A stretch of DNA of 64,000 bases, taken from contig OX465590.1 in NCBI GenBank assembly GCA_950022655.1, positions 41,871,718 to 41,935,717 of the forward strand, given 5' to 3'. Position 1 is the stretch's first letter; each line of letters starts with the position of its first letter. Below are positions 43,680 to 54,432 of this stretch, in pieces. The translations under genes were made by a program, and so were the position numbers. Below the pieces are notes generated by a model. The model made no database searches and had not been told where the DNA came from. It worked only from the letters and a program-made list of their open reading frames with translations. Source of the DNA: Alentia gelatinosa. Its lineage: Eukaryota; Annelida; Polychaeta; Phyllodocida; Polynoidae.

Positions 43680-44630
43680 TCATTTAACGAATTTAGATTC
43701 TTTGTTTGATGACGATTTACAATCAGAACTACCGTGACCAAATAGATGACAATTTGTACACGAATGCTTATACTTGCAATTAGCGAATTTACATCCCTCG
43801 CTTTTGTTGAAGGCGAAACATGTGCTTGTCTCGCTAGATCCTTTTGACTTATTTTTGGTCATTTTACGATTTACAGCAGCCGCCTGCGTACCATCATATG
43901 ATAGATATCTAACGATATTTGCCGGGTTTACCACTGAAAAAACCTCTAAACCTTTGATTTTCGCTTCAACTTTAACGCTTTCGTCGTAATTAATCAATGC
44001 CTCGGCTGTGAACATTCTAGTTTCGCTTTTTTCCGACAAAAGAATTAAATGATCTAGAAATCCGGTTATATCATCATATTTTTCGTTAATATCTTTTAAC
44101 ATCTTTAAATTTACCAAGTTTAATTTCTCCACACTGGCGATTTTTTCATCTTTTTTCAGGTATTTCTTTGAAGAAAACATATTATTTTTACCTTTGTTTC
44201 TTTTATGTTTCCTGCTTGCCGACCTTGATCTTGAACTTGATCGCGAAGAATCAGTATCATCTGAAGAACTTGAATCTGTATCATGCGATTTTTGATGTCT
44301 CGATTTCCTCCTCGATCTTGAACTACTGTCACTTGATTTCTTCTCGTGAAGAATCTTCTCCATTTTCCCGATAGCTCTCATGAAGGTTTCCTCCAGGTTA
44401 TCGACTCTAGTTGCCAGGGCTGCTGCATTCTCCCGATTTTCTCTCGATGATATCCCCGATGAAGCCGACATCCCTCTCGTCTGGTCAATACTACTTACTA
44501 CTGAGTTCGACCTATCCCCTAGCTTATTGGGGGTGAAGAGGGCCTCCCCCTCACAACTCATTTCGGTAGTATTCGATAATCCTTTCTCCACCTTAGTCGG
44601 CGATTTCTGCTTTTTCGCCTTCCGTCCCAT
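43680..44630 (-). CDS. Gag-like protein with CCCH and CCHC fingers, element 3
   Basis: 316 residues from ATG at 44,630. The N-terminus is basic, followed by a short helical block (RVDNLEETFMRAIGKMEKIL), an SR-rich stretch and a conserved middle. The C-terminus has a CX8CX4CX3H finger (CFAFNKSEGC...CKYKH) followed at once by a CX2CX4HX4C zinc knuckle (CTNCHLFGHGSSDC). It is expected to package element RNA. The stop is TGA (43,682-43,680), and the next frame continues in phase. Confidence 0.85.
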   Translation of the reverse strand: MGRKAKKQKSPTKVEKGLSNTTEMSCEGEALFTPNKLGDRSNSVVSSIDQTRGMSASSGISSRENRENAAALATRVDNLEETFMRAIGKMEKILHEKKSSDSSSRSRRKSRHQKSHDTDSSSSDDTDSSRSSSRSRSASRKHKRNKGKNNMFSSKKYLKKDEKIASVEKLNLVNLKMLKDINEKYDDITGFLDHLILLSEKSETRMFTAEALINYDESVKVEAKIKGLEVFSVVNPANIVRYLSYDGTQAAAVNRKMTKNKSKGSSETSTCFAFNKSEGCKFANCKYKHSCTNCHLFGHGSSDCKSSSNKESKFVK

Positions 44631-44685
44631 TTTCAGATATATTGAATTTCCCAGGAAATTCGTTTAAACATAAATCGTGAGCACC

Positions 44686-44874
44686 AATTAAAATTAGGTC
44701 CTGCTCATACGATTGACTAAGGAAGAGTGAGGAGATCCCCAACCGTCGCATCAAAGGAACTATGACGTGTGCGACAATAGGCCACGCCCCCGAGTGGCTA
44801 TACCATAGATACGTGCTTAGCAAATGGGGGCCTAATTATATATGTATAAGTAAGTGCATTATACATTAATATAA
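44686..44874 (-). repeat. Split direct repeat A1, element 3
   Basis: 5' end of element 3 on its own strand, 56 bases before the gag ATG. Same sequence as A2. Confidence 0.9.
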
Positions 44875-45060
44875 CTATCCTTTAAAACTCGTATTTATTA
44901 CAATTGTTTATACAAATTAATATAAATATTAACATGGCAAAAGGAGAAATGGACCAACTCAACTTATTCATATCATCAATGTGTATATAGTAACTATGGC
45001 GACTATGCAATAACTGCTCTGAATATGTACATTATACTAATGATAGTTAAAAATTTACAC

Positions 45061-45094
45061 CTGATGAAGGCAAATATTGCCGAAACGTTGTGTC
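45061..45094 (+). ncRNA. Hammerhead-ribozyme-like motif, Penelope-like element tail
   Basis: CTGATGA (45,061-45,067), a 5-bp stem II (GGCAA/TTGCC with loop ATA), GAAA (45,082-45,085), a tiny stem III (ACG/TGT, loop TTG) and GTC (45,092-45,094) as the expected cleavage triplet. Penelope-like elements are known to carry minimal hammerheads. Two defects: an extra A between CTGATGA and stem II, and no convincing stem I pairing. It may be inactive or only a relic. Confidence 0.4.
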
Positions 45095-45205
45095 ATATAA
45101 GAATCTACTGTACCCAAAAAAATGAGAATTGTACAAAAGAAATAAAAAATCAATTAATAAAATTACTGGTGTTTGTTGGTTATGTGATAAATTCTAAACC
45201 ATTAA

Positions 45206-45220
45206 ACTATATAATAAATA
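45206..45220. repeat. Target-site duplication, right copy
   Basis: ACTATATAATAAATA, partner of 35,875-35,889. Confidence 0.88.
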
Positions 45221-45228
45221 ATGAGTAA

Positions 45229-45500
45229 GTGAATGAAACAATTTGGTCAATAGTCAATATGGATTCAGAAACAAAGCTGATACCAAAGATGCCATATATA
45301 ATTTCTTCTTTGACTTGTACATAGCAAGGGACGAAGGCATAGCTGCTGCAATTGGCCATATAGACCGAAAAAGGCGTTTGACACTGTGCAACATGACCTC
45401 TTGTTAGCAAAACTGGGTAGCTTAATACCCCTACCAAGTAACATCCTAAACTGGTTAAGTAAATACCTTAGTCAAAAAAGTTTGAAAGAAATATCTTCTT
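45229..45500 (+). pseudogene. LINE reverse-transcriptase fragment (unit 3)
   Basis: Third copy of the fossil at 4,060. It has lost one base in the IDLKK codons (about 45,367), so its frame is broken where units 1 and 2 are open. Confidence 0.7.
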
Positions 45501-46135
45501 AGTAGGGGTGTTAGGAGCTGATATGAATAAACTTTTCTATTATATCTATGTCTACCCTATAGAGCTTTCTAAGTTTTACAAAACTAACTGGTAAAAGGAT
45601 TTTAGGTGAATGAAAAAATAATATTAAGGATCTCATGTGATATGATGTGATGAAAAAAATTAAAAGGCTCAAACTAGCCTGTAATACCAAGCTTCTAGTG
45701 ATATATACTGACACCACTACTCAGCCAATAGGATAAAAGTCCTCCACATGCATCAAGCACAAAAAGGTAAATGTGGTCACGATTTCAACTGAAATATACA
45801 TAAACCTTCTCATGTACACTTTCAAGACATTCATTTGTTCATACCAAATGGTTTTGGTTACAAATTTCTGTGGAATGAAATGGATGAAGACAAATTTGTG
45901 CTGGTAAAAGTAATAAGATATATCTCTCTTTTCTGGAACAAGGGCCAATACATAATAGTAAATAGATAGAGGGCAGGTGCTTTACAACATTTAGCTGGAT
46001 ATTTCATCTAGATGCAGCTTTGTTGAATCAATGCATGACAAAGTCGATATGTTTTATGAGTTTAACACCTGTTCTTTATGGCATACTTTCTTCAGGGATT
46101 CCATTTTGGTTGCCACCTTTATCATGAAAAGCATG
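45501..46135. other. Upstream region of secreted-protein gene C
   Basis: Matches 4,330-5,308 without the MITE. The TTAA empty site is at about 45,626. No gene. Confidence 0.6.
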
Positions 46136-46143
46136 TATATAAA
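46136..46143 (+). promoter_or_regulatory. TATA box of secreted-protein gene C
   Basis: TATATAAA, same spacing as in copies A and B. Confidence 0.7.
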
Positions 46144-46217
46144 GTGAAAGGATCAGGCAAATTCTTGTGTCAGACCAAACTAAAAGTCGAAGAACAAGAC
46201 TTATCAAGAAAGGAAAG

Positions 46218-47368
46218 ATGAAGGGGTGAGTATGAATTACATTTAAACTATGACACACTGCAATGTTATGCATAAATACATTTTTTTATTGTGCCATTTA
46301 GCATCCTCTCCTGGCTAAGAACATACAACCTTTTACCATCTCCAAATATATGAAAAGGGACACATTGGTTAAGTCTGTGATAATGTGATCACTGTATTTT
46401 CCTTTTCATTTCAGTGCATCAATGGTCGCTGTACTTGCTTTGGCAATCATTGCCTTTGTAGATATTGCTTATGGCCATTGTCCACATATGAAACCCTCTC
46501 TACATCAGAATGGAGTTGTCCCATTACACTAAGTCCATATAAGGAATAGAGTAGACCGAGTAGCCAATGACTGCATTCGCAGCAAACCCCAACCTTGACC
46601 CTGACCTCCTTACATGATATTTTCTAGCGTCTTGGGACGTAGACATCAGTCAAGAGTTGACCTCGAATCTTAAGGGCCACATCTGCCCTCACATAATGAA
46701 AAAAGATACAGCTGTTGAATCCAGTATTATATTATCACTGTATTACCCTCTTTCTTTTAGTGCATCAATGCTTGCTGTACTTGCTTTGGCAATCATTGCC
46801 TTTGGCGATTTGGTTTATGGCCATTGTCCACATGTGAAACCAGTGTGTATGGCAGATGATCCAAATTGTGCTCTCCAGGCACATGGAGATGTTCCTTTCT
46901 GTTCGTAAGTGCTTTAATCTGTTATAATTAAAGTGTCATAATCAGAAATATAAAAATTTTAGATCTGAACCTATAACCCAGATTGTGCCTATTTCTATTG
47001 TGTTTATTTTATAATAGCATGTATGAATTTCTGAATGACAATTTACCTTAAGACCCTGTTCAACTTGATAATGGTAAAGGCTCTCAATTGAATTAATATA
47101 TGGGAGAAGAAAACTCCCCAGTAGACTGAAATTGAATTGGAATACTGTTACTAAATGCCTTGGAAATCTTGATCATTTAAATTACAAATGTCAAAATATT
47201 TGCAGGAATAACCTACCGAGCCACTGTCACTGCGAAACATTCAATCCCGATGGCAATTTGCTCATCTGGGCAGCGTATGTGTTTGAAGGTTGCACTGGTG
47301 ATGCATCTTCCTCATCCTCATCATCTTCCTCCTCCTCTCAGAATATTGAGGTGAAGATTATATCCTAG
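46218..47368 (+). CDS. Secreted Cys-rich poly-Ser protein, copy C
   Basis: Exons 46,218-46,225, 46,761-46,904 and 47,206-47,368 give 104 residues. Differences from A are few: VYG instead of AYG at the predicted signal-peptide cleavage site, NNLPS instead of NNIPS, and an 11-serine run. All seven cysteines and all splice signals are kept. Its promoter block is intact although a 9.3-kb composite insertion lies about 1 kb upstream. Confidence 0.8.
46415..46532 (+). other. Duplicated signal-peptide exon (2b) with early stop, gene C
   Basis: As in genes A and B, with stop at 46,530-46,532. Its signal peptide keeps the VLALAIIAF core. Confidence 0.5.
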
Positions 47369-47536
47369 ATACAGTTCTTTGACTCTTCCAAAAAGACCTG
47401 AATGGTGATTTGCAACACTCCATGACCAATGATGTATTTGAGCAGTTTGATGGACCACAGACCTGACCTATGTACAATTTCTGGTGTGATTAAGGAAATT
47501 GTAGCTCAAACATAATATAGAATGCCTTTATATTCA

Positions 47537-47542
47537 AATAAA
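47537..47542 (+). terminator. Polyadenylation signal of gene C
   Basis: AATAAA about 170 bases after the stop. Confidence 0.6.
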
Positions 47543-47904
47543 ATCGCAAAAATAATTGGCCTTGAATTGTTCTATTGAATCGCTATAGTTATATTGAAAA
47601 CCTAGTTCCCTTGTTATGCAAAGAAAAAACAGTTTGTGATAAATATCCACATTTAGAATGCATATAGCATGTTTTTTTTCTATTCTGTTTTTGCAAAGAA
47701 AGTGTGGTAAAAGAAATAATAGAAATTATATCAGGTACAGAATATGCTATGAGTGATTTAAAGGACTAGGAGGCTGTGGGACAATTCACATCTTGTATGG
47801 CACTGCAGTCACCCAAAATAACCATTTGTGATGGTGATTTGTCACCAAATAAAGCTTACTGAGTAGTAGCAAAATGAGACTAGTCCAAAAAGGGCTGTGT
47901 TCCA

Positions 47905-48820
47905 TTGAAGTGAGTACAGTACAAAGAACTAAACTACTGAGGATTTTTGGAGAACTTGATCCGAAACAAACTTAACCTTTGGTTAACACATAAGTTATAC
48001 CAACTCACGAAGATGAGGCCATACCTGACAAAATGTGCTGCACTTAAGATTTATAACACTTGTATACTTCCATATATGGACTACTGCGATATATTTTTCA
48101 TGTCAGCAAACCTTCATGTTTTATATAAACTCCAGACCTTTCAAAACAAATGTATACGTATGTGTTTAAAACTCCACAAAAGAACGCTTGTCCATATTTT
48201 GCACACAACAGCTCAACTGCCTTACCTTAAGGATAGACGATTGATGCACATGAAAAACTTTATGTATAAAAGAGCAAATGATATAAATTATGTAGCTAAG
48301 GTTCGTGCACCAACAAGAGCAAATGACGCCCCGCTTATTAAACTGCATATACCAAATTGTATGTCATACCAAAGGTCTGTTGAATATAGGGGTGGAACCT
48401 TGTGGAATGAACTGTCTCCTCTCATACGAAATACCCCAACATATACATACTTCAAAAACCTGAATTGGGTCAAATACCAGTGCCTAAAAACTGCAACTAG
48501 GCCCTATGTCAGATATCGGCTACCTGCAAATGAAGACTATACAGTAAAGAAATGATATGTCATATTATATTGTTATGTGGTTCAGTTTCCTGAGTAACTT
48601 GAGTGACTGTTTTGTTGTATATTGATCATGAAGCTACTTAAAGTGAGACATTAAGTTGGGGTATTCGGGGCAAGACAATGAAAACCAGCTATACCAGTAC
48701 AATAGCTGATTGTCACAAGCCCTCTTTATTGAGGAATCTAAAACAGAACTATTGTCAAAACATTTCAAATTGTATATACGAAGGATCAATAAAGGAAATT
48801 TTTAAAAAGAAAAAAAGTGT
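47905..48820 (+). mobile_element. 5'-truncated LINE (Jockey/CR1-like) 3' end
   Basis: Unit 3 stops matching units 1 and 2 at GTTCCATT (about 47,904). From about 47,947 to 48,555 an open frame encodes the typical C-terminal part of a non-LTR RT: KLYQLTKMRPYLTK, LKIYNTCILPYMDYCDIFF, LQTFQNKCIRMCL, and a GGTLWNELSP block. An AT-rich 3' tail with AATAAA (about 48,788) and A-runs follows. Upstream EN and RT domains are absent, the usual result of incomplete reverse transcription. It may be the same family as 61,791-64,000, but the overlapping parts needed to tell are missing. Confidence 0.8.
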
Positions 48821-49003
48821 GAAAACTTGACTTTGGAAAACTCAACCCCTTTTAGGGCACTTTATTATATTCAGTGAACAAAAAAAAAGATAAATATATA
48901 CGAGTGCCAACAATTTTGGAAATCTTCCTTGCATTTATCCGACGTTGCAATGATTACATATTAGTGCATCACAATAAACAGATTAATTCGGTTCTTTGTT
49001 TAA

Positions 49004-50594
49004 CCCTTTCCCTACCGCGCCTAGTGTAGCGCGAAGTGCGTAAACCACCGCGCCCCCTATGGCGAGTATATATACTACGTCCGACGTCACACGTTCTGCT
49101 GGTCCCCCACATCCGGCGTTTGTCTCATAGGCTAGAACACGGCCCAAACTGCAGAGGGGTGCTTCACTAATTAGCAAAATAAATTAACTTAGAAAAATAA
49201 TTAGATAATTTAAATGATACCCAACAAAGAAGAGACTTTAGGCTTCATTTACATACCATTAATTATTAATTAGATCGATATTTAATAATTATATTAATAT
49301 TTCCAAAAGCATGAAGAATTTGAGACATCTTTTTTTTCTCCATTGACACAAGCCTGTACATAGGCCCAATATAGCTCTGCGTCTATGGAGGCTTGAATCT
49401 TTTTTTTTATCGCGATGACATTATTTTTTTTTTTCATAAACAATAATAAAAAGATATGGAGAACACGTTTCTGGAGTTGTTTTTTGTGTAAAATCAATAT
49501 ATTATGGAGAAATCGTGAAAATTCGATAAACCTAATAGGTGGCTCCTACCGCGCTCTGTCTTATAGTAGGCGTAAGGCTTCACATCATCTCTATGCTAAC
49601 CAACGGGGTGCGGAGAGTGTGTGACTTGTAGCAGCAGAACACGGATTATTAATATTAATCATATATATTCAACATCGCCATTACTACCAGAAAATAGAAG
49701 AGACATCAGGCTTTTTCATGGTGCCAATCGTTACATATGGGATTTACGTTAGATGACGGCAGAAATCATCGATGTTACAGAACAAGTTGTGACAGTGTTT
49801 GCCATGTTATATGAATGGGCGTCAGAGGCAACTTCAACGACGACAGTGTGCTGGTTTGGTCTATTATGAACTATTCTACCCGATGACATCAACAATGCTG
49901 GATTGAATTAATATAAGAAAAGCCTGAGGAATCTGTCTGTGGCAGTGGTTTATACGTGGTAATGATCTTTATAGCAGAAATATTACATTTGCTTCACGCT
50001 TATCGGGGGTTGGCCGAGTGAGCTGTCACTGTCACTGTCATTGACTCCAGTCTAAAGTTAATCTAGGGAACGATCGCCGAAATAGATCATTACGCAAATG
50101 GCTCTGTAGCATTAATACGATGATTTAAATGAGACTAAACCTACATATAGATGATCTATGGACTTGTAGGAATCTTCCCGTATATTTTTTGTTATGTTTT
50201 ATCGGCCAGTAAGTATTAGAATTAATGTAGGCGCCCTATGCTCTATAGGTGTTGGCACCGCTGTCACTCGAACGAGTGTGGGTCCGATGGGGCGTTTTCC
50301 CGATATTTATAGGGGTGTATCAACGTATCCATGGCTACCAGAAATTTATTTCCCATTTCTTTATTTTTGTTATATATATTTACATAATCCCTGAAAATAC
50401 CGTTTAAATCCATACAGTATTAACTGAGATATAATCAGTTTTGTAACATATCGGAGAAAAAATGCCATTTGGCATCACCGGCTGTACATACGGGAATGCC
50501 ATTTGGCATCACCGGACGTCCGTACGGGAGTGCCATTTGGCATCACCGGTCGTACTCACGGGAGTGCCAAATGGCATCGGCGGTAGGGAAAGGG
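49004..50594. mobile_element. 1.6-kb TTAA-flanked non-autonomous transposon
   Basis: TTAA (49,000-49,003 and 50,595-50,598) flanks 15-bp perfect terminal inverted repeats CCCTTTCCCTACCGC. The size and TTAA fit piggyBac or Kolobok-type elements. The right subterminal part (50,461-50,580) has three ~40-bp direct repeats containing TGCCATTTGGCATCACCGG and a fourth inverted copy. The interior has only short frames, none transposase-like. Confidence 0.8.
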
Positions 50595-50598
50595 TTAA

Positions 50599-51371
50599 AT
50601 GATATAATAGTCTCTGGTCGTTAATTCTCCATCCCCAGCATTTGCCATATTCTCTTGGTCACTTGCCCATTTTTCTATGAAACTCAATAGTTAGACTCTT
50701 CTATAGTAAAGTAGGCAAATCCTGCATTTCCCCCTTACTTCTTTTCTGATGATCTTATCTTTCCTAGAATATCTCAAAACTATCCTCAAACTTGTTGAAT
50801 ACTGTTTGCAGTTTATTCTTGTCATGCTTGTTCATATAATTTGTGCAATTAGTGTAATCAAATTTCGGCAGGATTATTATTATTATTTTTCTATTTTATT
50901 GACCATGAAATTACAAATTACATGAAAGTTTCATTGTTTCCTTATGCCAATAATATATAGTTGATAAACGAGTGCACTCTCCACCTTGAACAATTATTTA
51001 TCCATAAGACACCATGTGCTAATGCCACACTGAACAAAAGAATGTTTCTTTCCTGATACGAATGTCTTAACCCAGGGAGTCATGGTATACATCTGGAAGG
51101 GAAAAATATACCCGATCCACATGGAGTTGAAATTAGTAATATCTTCATGAACCAAATTTTACTATATCCTCTAATCAAAGCAAATGCTCTCTTTTTGTAT
51201 TTTTTTGTATATGTGTACCTGGACAGAAAGATAAGACATGTCGATTAAAGCAAAGAAATAAACAAGAATACTTAGTAGAAACCAAACGAGAGTTAGCCTT
51301 GTCAATGTTTATGCCACGATGGGCAGGTCATGTATTACTCCACAGGGCGTAGCTGAGTGTAGTAATTTAGT
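50599..51371. other. Non-coding region
   Basis: AT-rich with short frames only. I see nothing recognisable. Confidence 0.5.
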
Positions 51372-51491
51372 TTATCCCACCCCTAATAAAAAACCGCCAT
51401 AGACTTAACATAGGGAAATCTTATGTGGCAGGCCGTGACATAAACTGTTTTTTATGCCACTAGAGTAATAACAATATTGACCAATCAGAGC
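51372..51491 (+). repeat. Left terminal inverted repeat
   Basis: Pairs with 54,433-54,552. Its inner end lies about 60 bases upstream of the gene's ATG, so it may hold the promoter. Confidence 0.85.
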
Positions 51492-51549
51492 GCAGCACGT
51501 CAGTTGTGGCCGCAAATAGTTCCGGAAAAATTGTCGTCGCGAGTTCAAA

Positions 51550-53500
51550 ATGGCAAGCGACTACACAGACCTTCCCATCTCGGGAATATTTGCCGAACCA
51601 CTAAACAAATTCATACGTGAGATCGCTGGGGAAGTGTTGCAAGAAGAAAAAGCAATTAGTGACGATATAACTACCTTTGATTTGATCACAGATGACTGGA
51701 ATATCGCTTTTGAAGACGAATCAGTCGCTCCCGCCATTGAAACGTCGGAGAAATCGTCTGCTTCAAACGTTTCAGTTCCAGTCAGTGTTGTACAAGAAAT
51801 AGCTGAAATAGGAAGAAAAGAACTAATGAGCGATGACCAACTACATGAATTCGTTAGAAGTAAACGAAATAAAAATACGACGTTGAAAACAGACCAGGTA
51901 TGTACAAATACATAAATTCATAGTAGAAAGCGAAAAAACAACAATGAAATATAGTAAATAATAATCGAAATATTAAAATGTATAGTTTTCTTCGCATACA
52001 CAAATACCAAGAACATTTCTAAATGCTATCGTAAATATATTCCAACAATGAAATGAAAATATCTAACACGTTTTTGCAGGTTATAAGACGATTCCAGAAA
52101 TTCATGAGAGAAAACTACAAAGAAGATAGAGAATTGGAGGACATCGAAGTAACAAAGTTGAATAACTACTTCGCAAAGTATCTACTATCAGCGCGAAAGC
52201 CAGACGAAAGTGAAAATGAACCCGATACACTCACATCATTCTACTGCAGCCTTGACAGGTATATATATCAATTAGTATCTTTGAAATGTTGTAAAATAAA
52301 CGATAATTCAGGTCGATTCAGAGCAAATAGGAGTCACAAAACTGGTGACGCCATCTCTCTATAGGAATGTCAACTAAATTTACTTCGCTGAGGCATAGCT
52401 GTCACTGCTGTCACTGCTAATTTGAGTTTGTTTTTATATATTTCAGATATTTGCGCGACAAGAGTTATAAATTCAGCCCGATGAAATCCGATGAGTTCTC
52501 TTCCTGTCGTAATGTTTTAGCCAGCAAAAGAAAAGAATTGAAAGAATTAGGCCTTGGTAACAAACCGAATGCTTCGCAAGCCATATCGGAGGACGAAGAA
52601 GAACGATTCTGGGAATTGGGGTTGTTGGGAAGAATGTCTCCCTGTACAGTCCAAGAAACATTATTATTTTATTTCACAAAGGCCTTTGGTTGGCGGGGTT
52701 GTGACGCGGCGAAAAAATGTCGTTATTCTGATATCTCGTTACAGGAGGAGAATGGACAAGAATACTTAGTTTGGAACGAAAGGACAACAAAAACCAGGAC
52801 GGGAACGAGAGGAAGCGACCCCCGGCAATTTGCTCCTAAGTTGTGGGCAACTAATACTGACCGTTGTCCAGTCGAACTGTATAAACTCTTTCTTTCTAAA
52901 CGGCCTAAGGCCACCTATGTTCCAGATTTTGGATTTTTTTTGACAGTGAAGCAGAAAATGACAATTGAAGATCAAATTTGGTACATTGCGTGTGAAATGG
53001 GAGTAAATTATCTCTCTAAAGTGGTTCCAAACATGGCTAAACGGGCTGGGCTACAAGGGAAATACACCAATCACTCACTAAGGAAAAGCGTATGTCAGAC
53101 CTTACAGAATCGTAATGTGCCGCCAAATATAATATGTCAATTGACCGGACATCGCAACGTAAATTCACTAAATCATTATTCGACGGCCAGTAAAGAACAA
53201 CAACATGCAATGAGTGTAATGCTTACCAGTAGAACGAAGCGTACAGCTACAGCTGCCTTAGGGGTAAATCCAGATCCAAGTGACGGCGTGTTGGAGCTCG
53301 AACCACCGCCGGCAAAAGTAAAACCGGCCGTTGGCCAACTTCCAGCCGTGCGCCAAAGTGAGTTCCAAAATGCGGTGGCCGGCATGTTCAATTCCGCTAA
53401 TATAACGGGAAATGTCCACATCACAATGAACTATAACGTTTCCTCCTCTAGTTCTACACAAAGCCAGGTTAATTTGAGCCCAAATATCCTGAAAAATTAA
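51550..53500 (+). CDS. DUF3504/Crypton-like tyrosine recombinase, intact
   Basis: Exons 51,550-51,897 (donor GTATGT), 52,080-52,258 (acceptor TTTGCAG) and 52,447-53,500 (acceptor TTTCAG) join in frame to 526 residues. Exon 1 is acidic (DLITDDWNIAFEDE). Exon 2 gives a helical core-binding segment (VIRRFQKFMRENYKE). Exon 3 holds the catalytic domain: arginine box KAFGWRGCDAA, WNERTTKTRTG (Lys), TNHSLRKSVCQ (HxxR), LTGHRNVNSLNHYS (His and Tyr). The tail GMFNSANITGNVHI is shared with the decayed copies. DUF3504 proteins derive from Crypton recombinases, and some are domesticated as nuclear proteins in animals. All catalytic residues look present. Confidence 0.8.
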
Positions 53501-53959
53501 GATTTCCTCTCCTGCTATGGTAAATCCAATGTGCGTTGTATTCAAAATACTTGACATCTAACCTAGACTCTTGTCTAGACTACTGTCCGACTGATCCACA
53601 TAGCGGTGTGGCATTGTTATGATTTAGAGTTACTGAATAAAGTCTGAATTTCTTTAAAGTTGAAATTATTTGTGTTTTAATATATATATCTAAGAGAAAT
53701 ACAGTTTAATGAATGATTTTAACATTAAAAATTAAAAATGTCCACTAAAAACATTGCGGACTATATCCTGGTTCTCTCTACGGCCAAATCACTTCCGCTA
53801 GAGTCGGAGCGCTTCCGCTAGATCACTGCACGGCGCGTTCTAGCGACAGTGTAAACAATGAACCAAGATGTCCATTTACTGGATTAAAAGAGGAACTCGG
53901 TGAGTGTTGGACAATTTCTTAATATCATAAGATCATATTTAAGGGGGTGGGATAAATAC

Positions 53960-54105
53960 GGAACCGAACTCGAGGTAGCAGGTCGGGTTGTAATGTCACT
54001 CCGGTCAGGTTTGCTACTCACTACGCTCGGCTACGCCTCGCGTAGTAATTCGCTACCTGACCGTCGTGACATAACAACCCGACCTGCTACCTCTCGTTCA
54101 GTTCC
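53960..54105. repeat. Fold-back inside the DUF3504 element
   Basis: Arms 53,960-54,010 and 54,055-54,105, about 51 bp with roughly six mismatches, sharing GAGGTAGCAGGTCGGGTTGT. The core is GC-richer than its surroundings. Probably a MITE inserted in the element's 3' region. Confidence 0.75.
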
Positions 54106-54432
54106 ATTTAAGTGTAGTGTGTAGTGAGTGTAGTGAGGAATAGACCTGACAGAGTTCACACACTGTTTTAATAGTTTAATGGCATTTAACATGCAGAAGG
54201 TTAAAAAAGGTTATAATCTCAGATTAACCACAACGTTAAATGGATTTGAACTGCAAACAAAGCCAGCTTGATTTCAGGATCTTACAAAGGGATGTAAGTT
54301 CTATTTATAGATTATGACATTCGCCAAATTGGGAGCGATCATTAAGTACATGCAGCAATTTCATGCAAGCAAACATTTGAATGGGCATTTTGAGTGCAAC
54401 CGGAAATTTGTTCATTGTAGCTGATATCCTGG

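Larger units (their letters stand above)
40445..44874 (-). mobile_element. Intact Ngaro/PAT-type retrotransposon (element 3)
   Basis: 4,430 bp nested in the Penelope-like element. On its own strand: A1 (44,874-44,686), gag, RT-RNase H, recombinase, B1 (40,869-40,793), A2 (40,798-40,610), B2 (40,521-40,445). The repeats look identical by eye, which implies recent insertion. The hexamer ATATAA occurs at the left end, the A2-B1 junction and the right end, marking the likely strand-exchange core. All domains are open with catalytic residues in place. It is AT-rich, unlike elements 1 and 2. Confidence 0.92.
35889..45205 (+). mobile_element. Penelope-like element, interrupted by a nested retrotransposon
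   Basis: The insertion is bounded by the 15-bp duplication. Without the nested element (40,445-44,874) it is about 4.9 kb. Its order is a short ORF1, an RT plus GIY-YIG endonuclease ORF, a TATA box, a two-finger C2H2 ORF, a Lys/Glu-rich ORF, the nested insertion, and a tail with a hammerhead-like motif. An RT joined to a GIY-YIG nuclease defines Penelope-like elements. The RT frame has two breaks, so this copy is inactive. Confidence 0.85.

Noticed and set aside
50461..50580. Possible CRISPR-like array of regular repeats
   Set aside because: Only three or four ~40-bp units with no unique spacers, located at a transposon end in a eukaryotic context.
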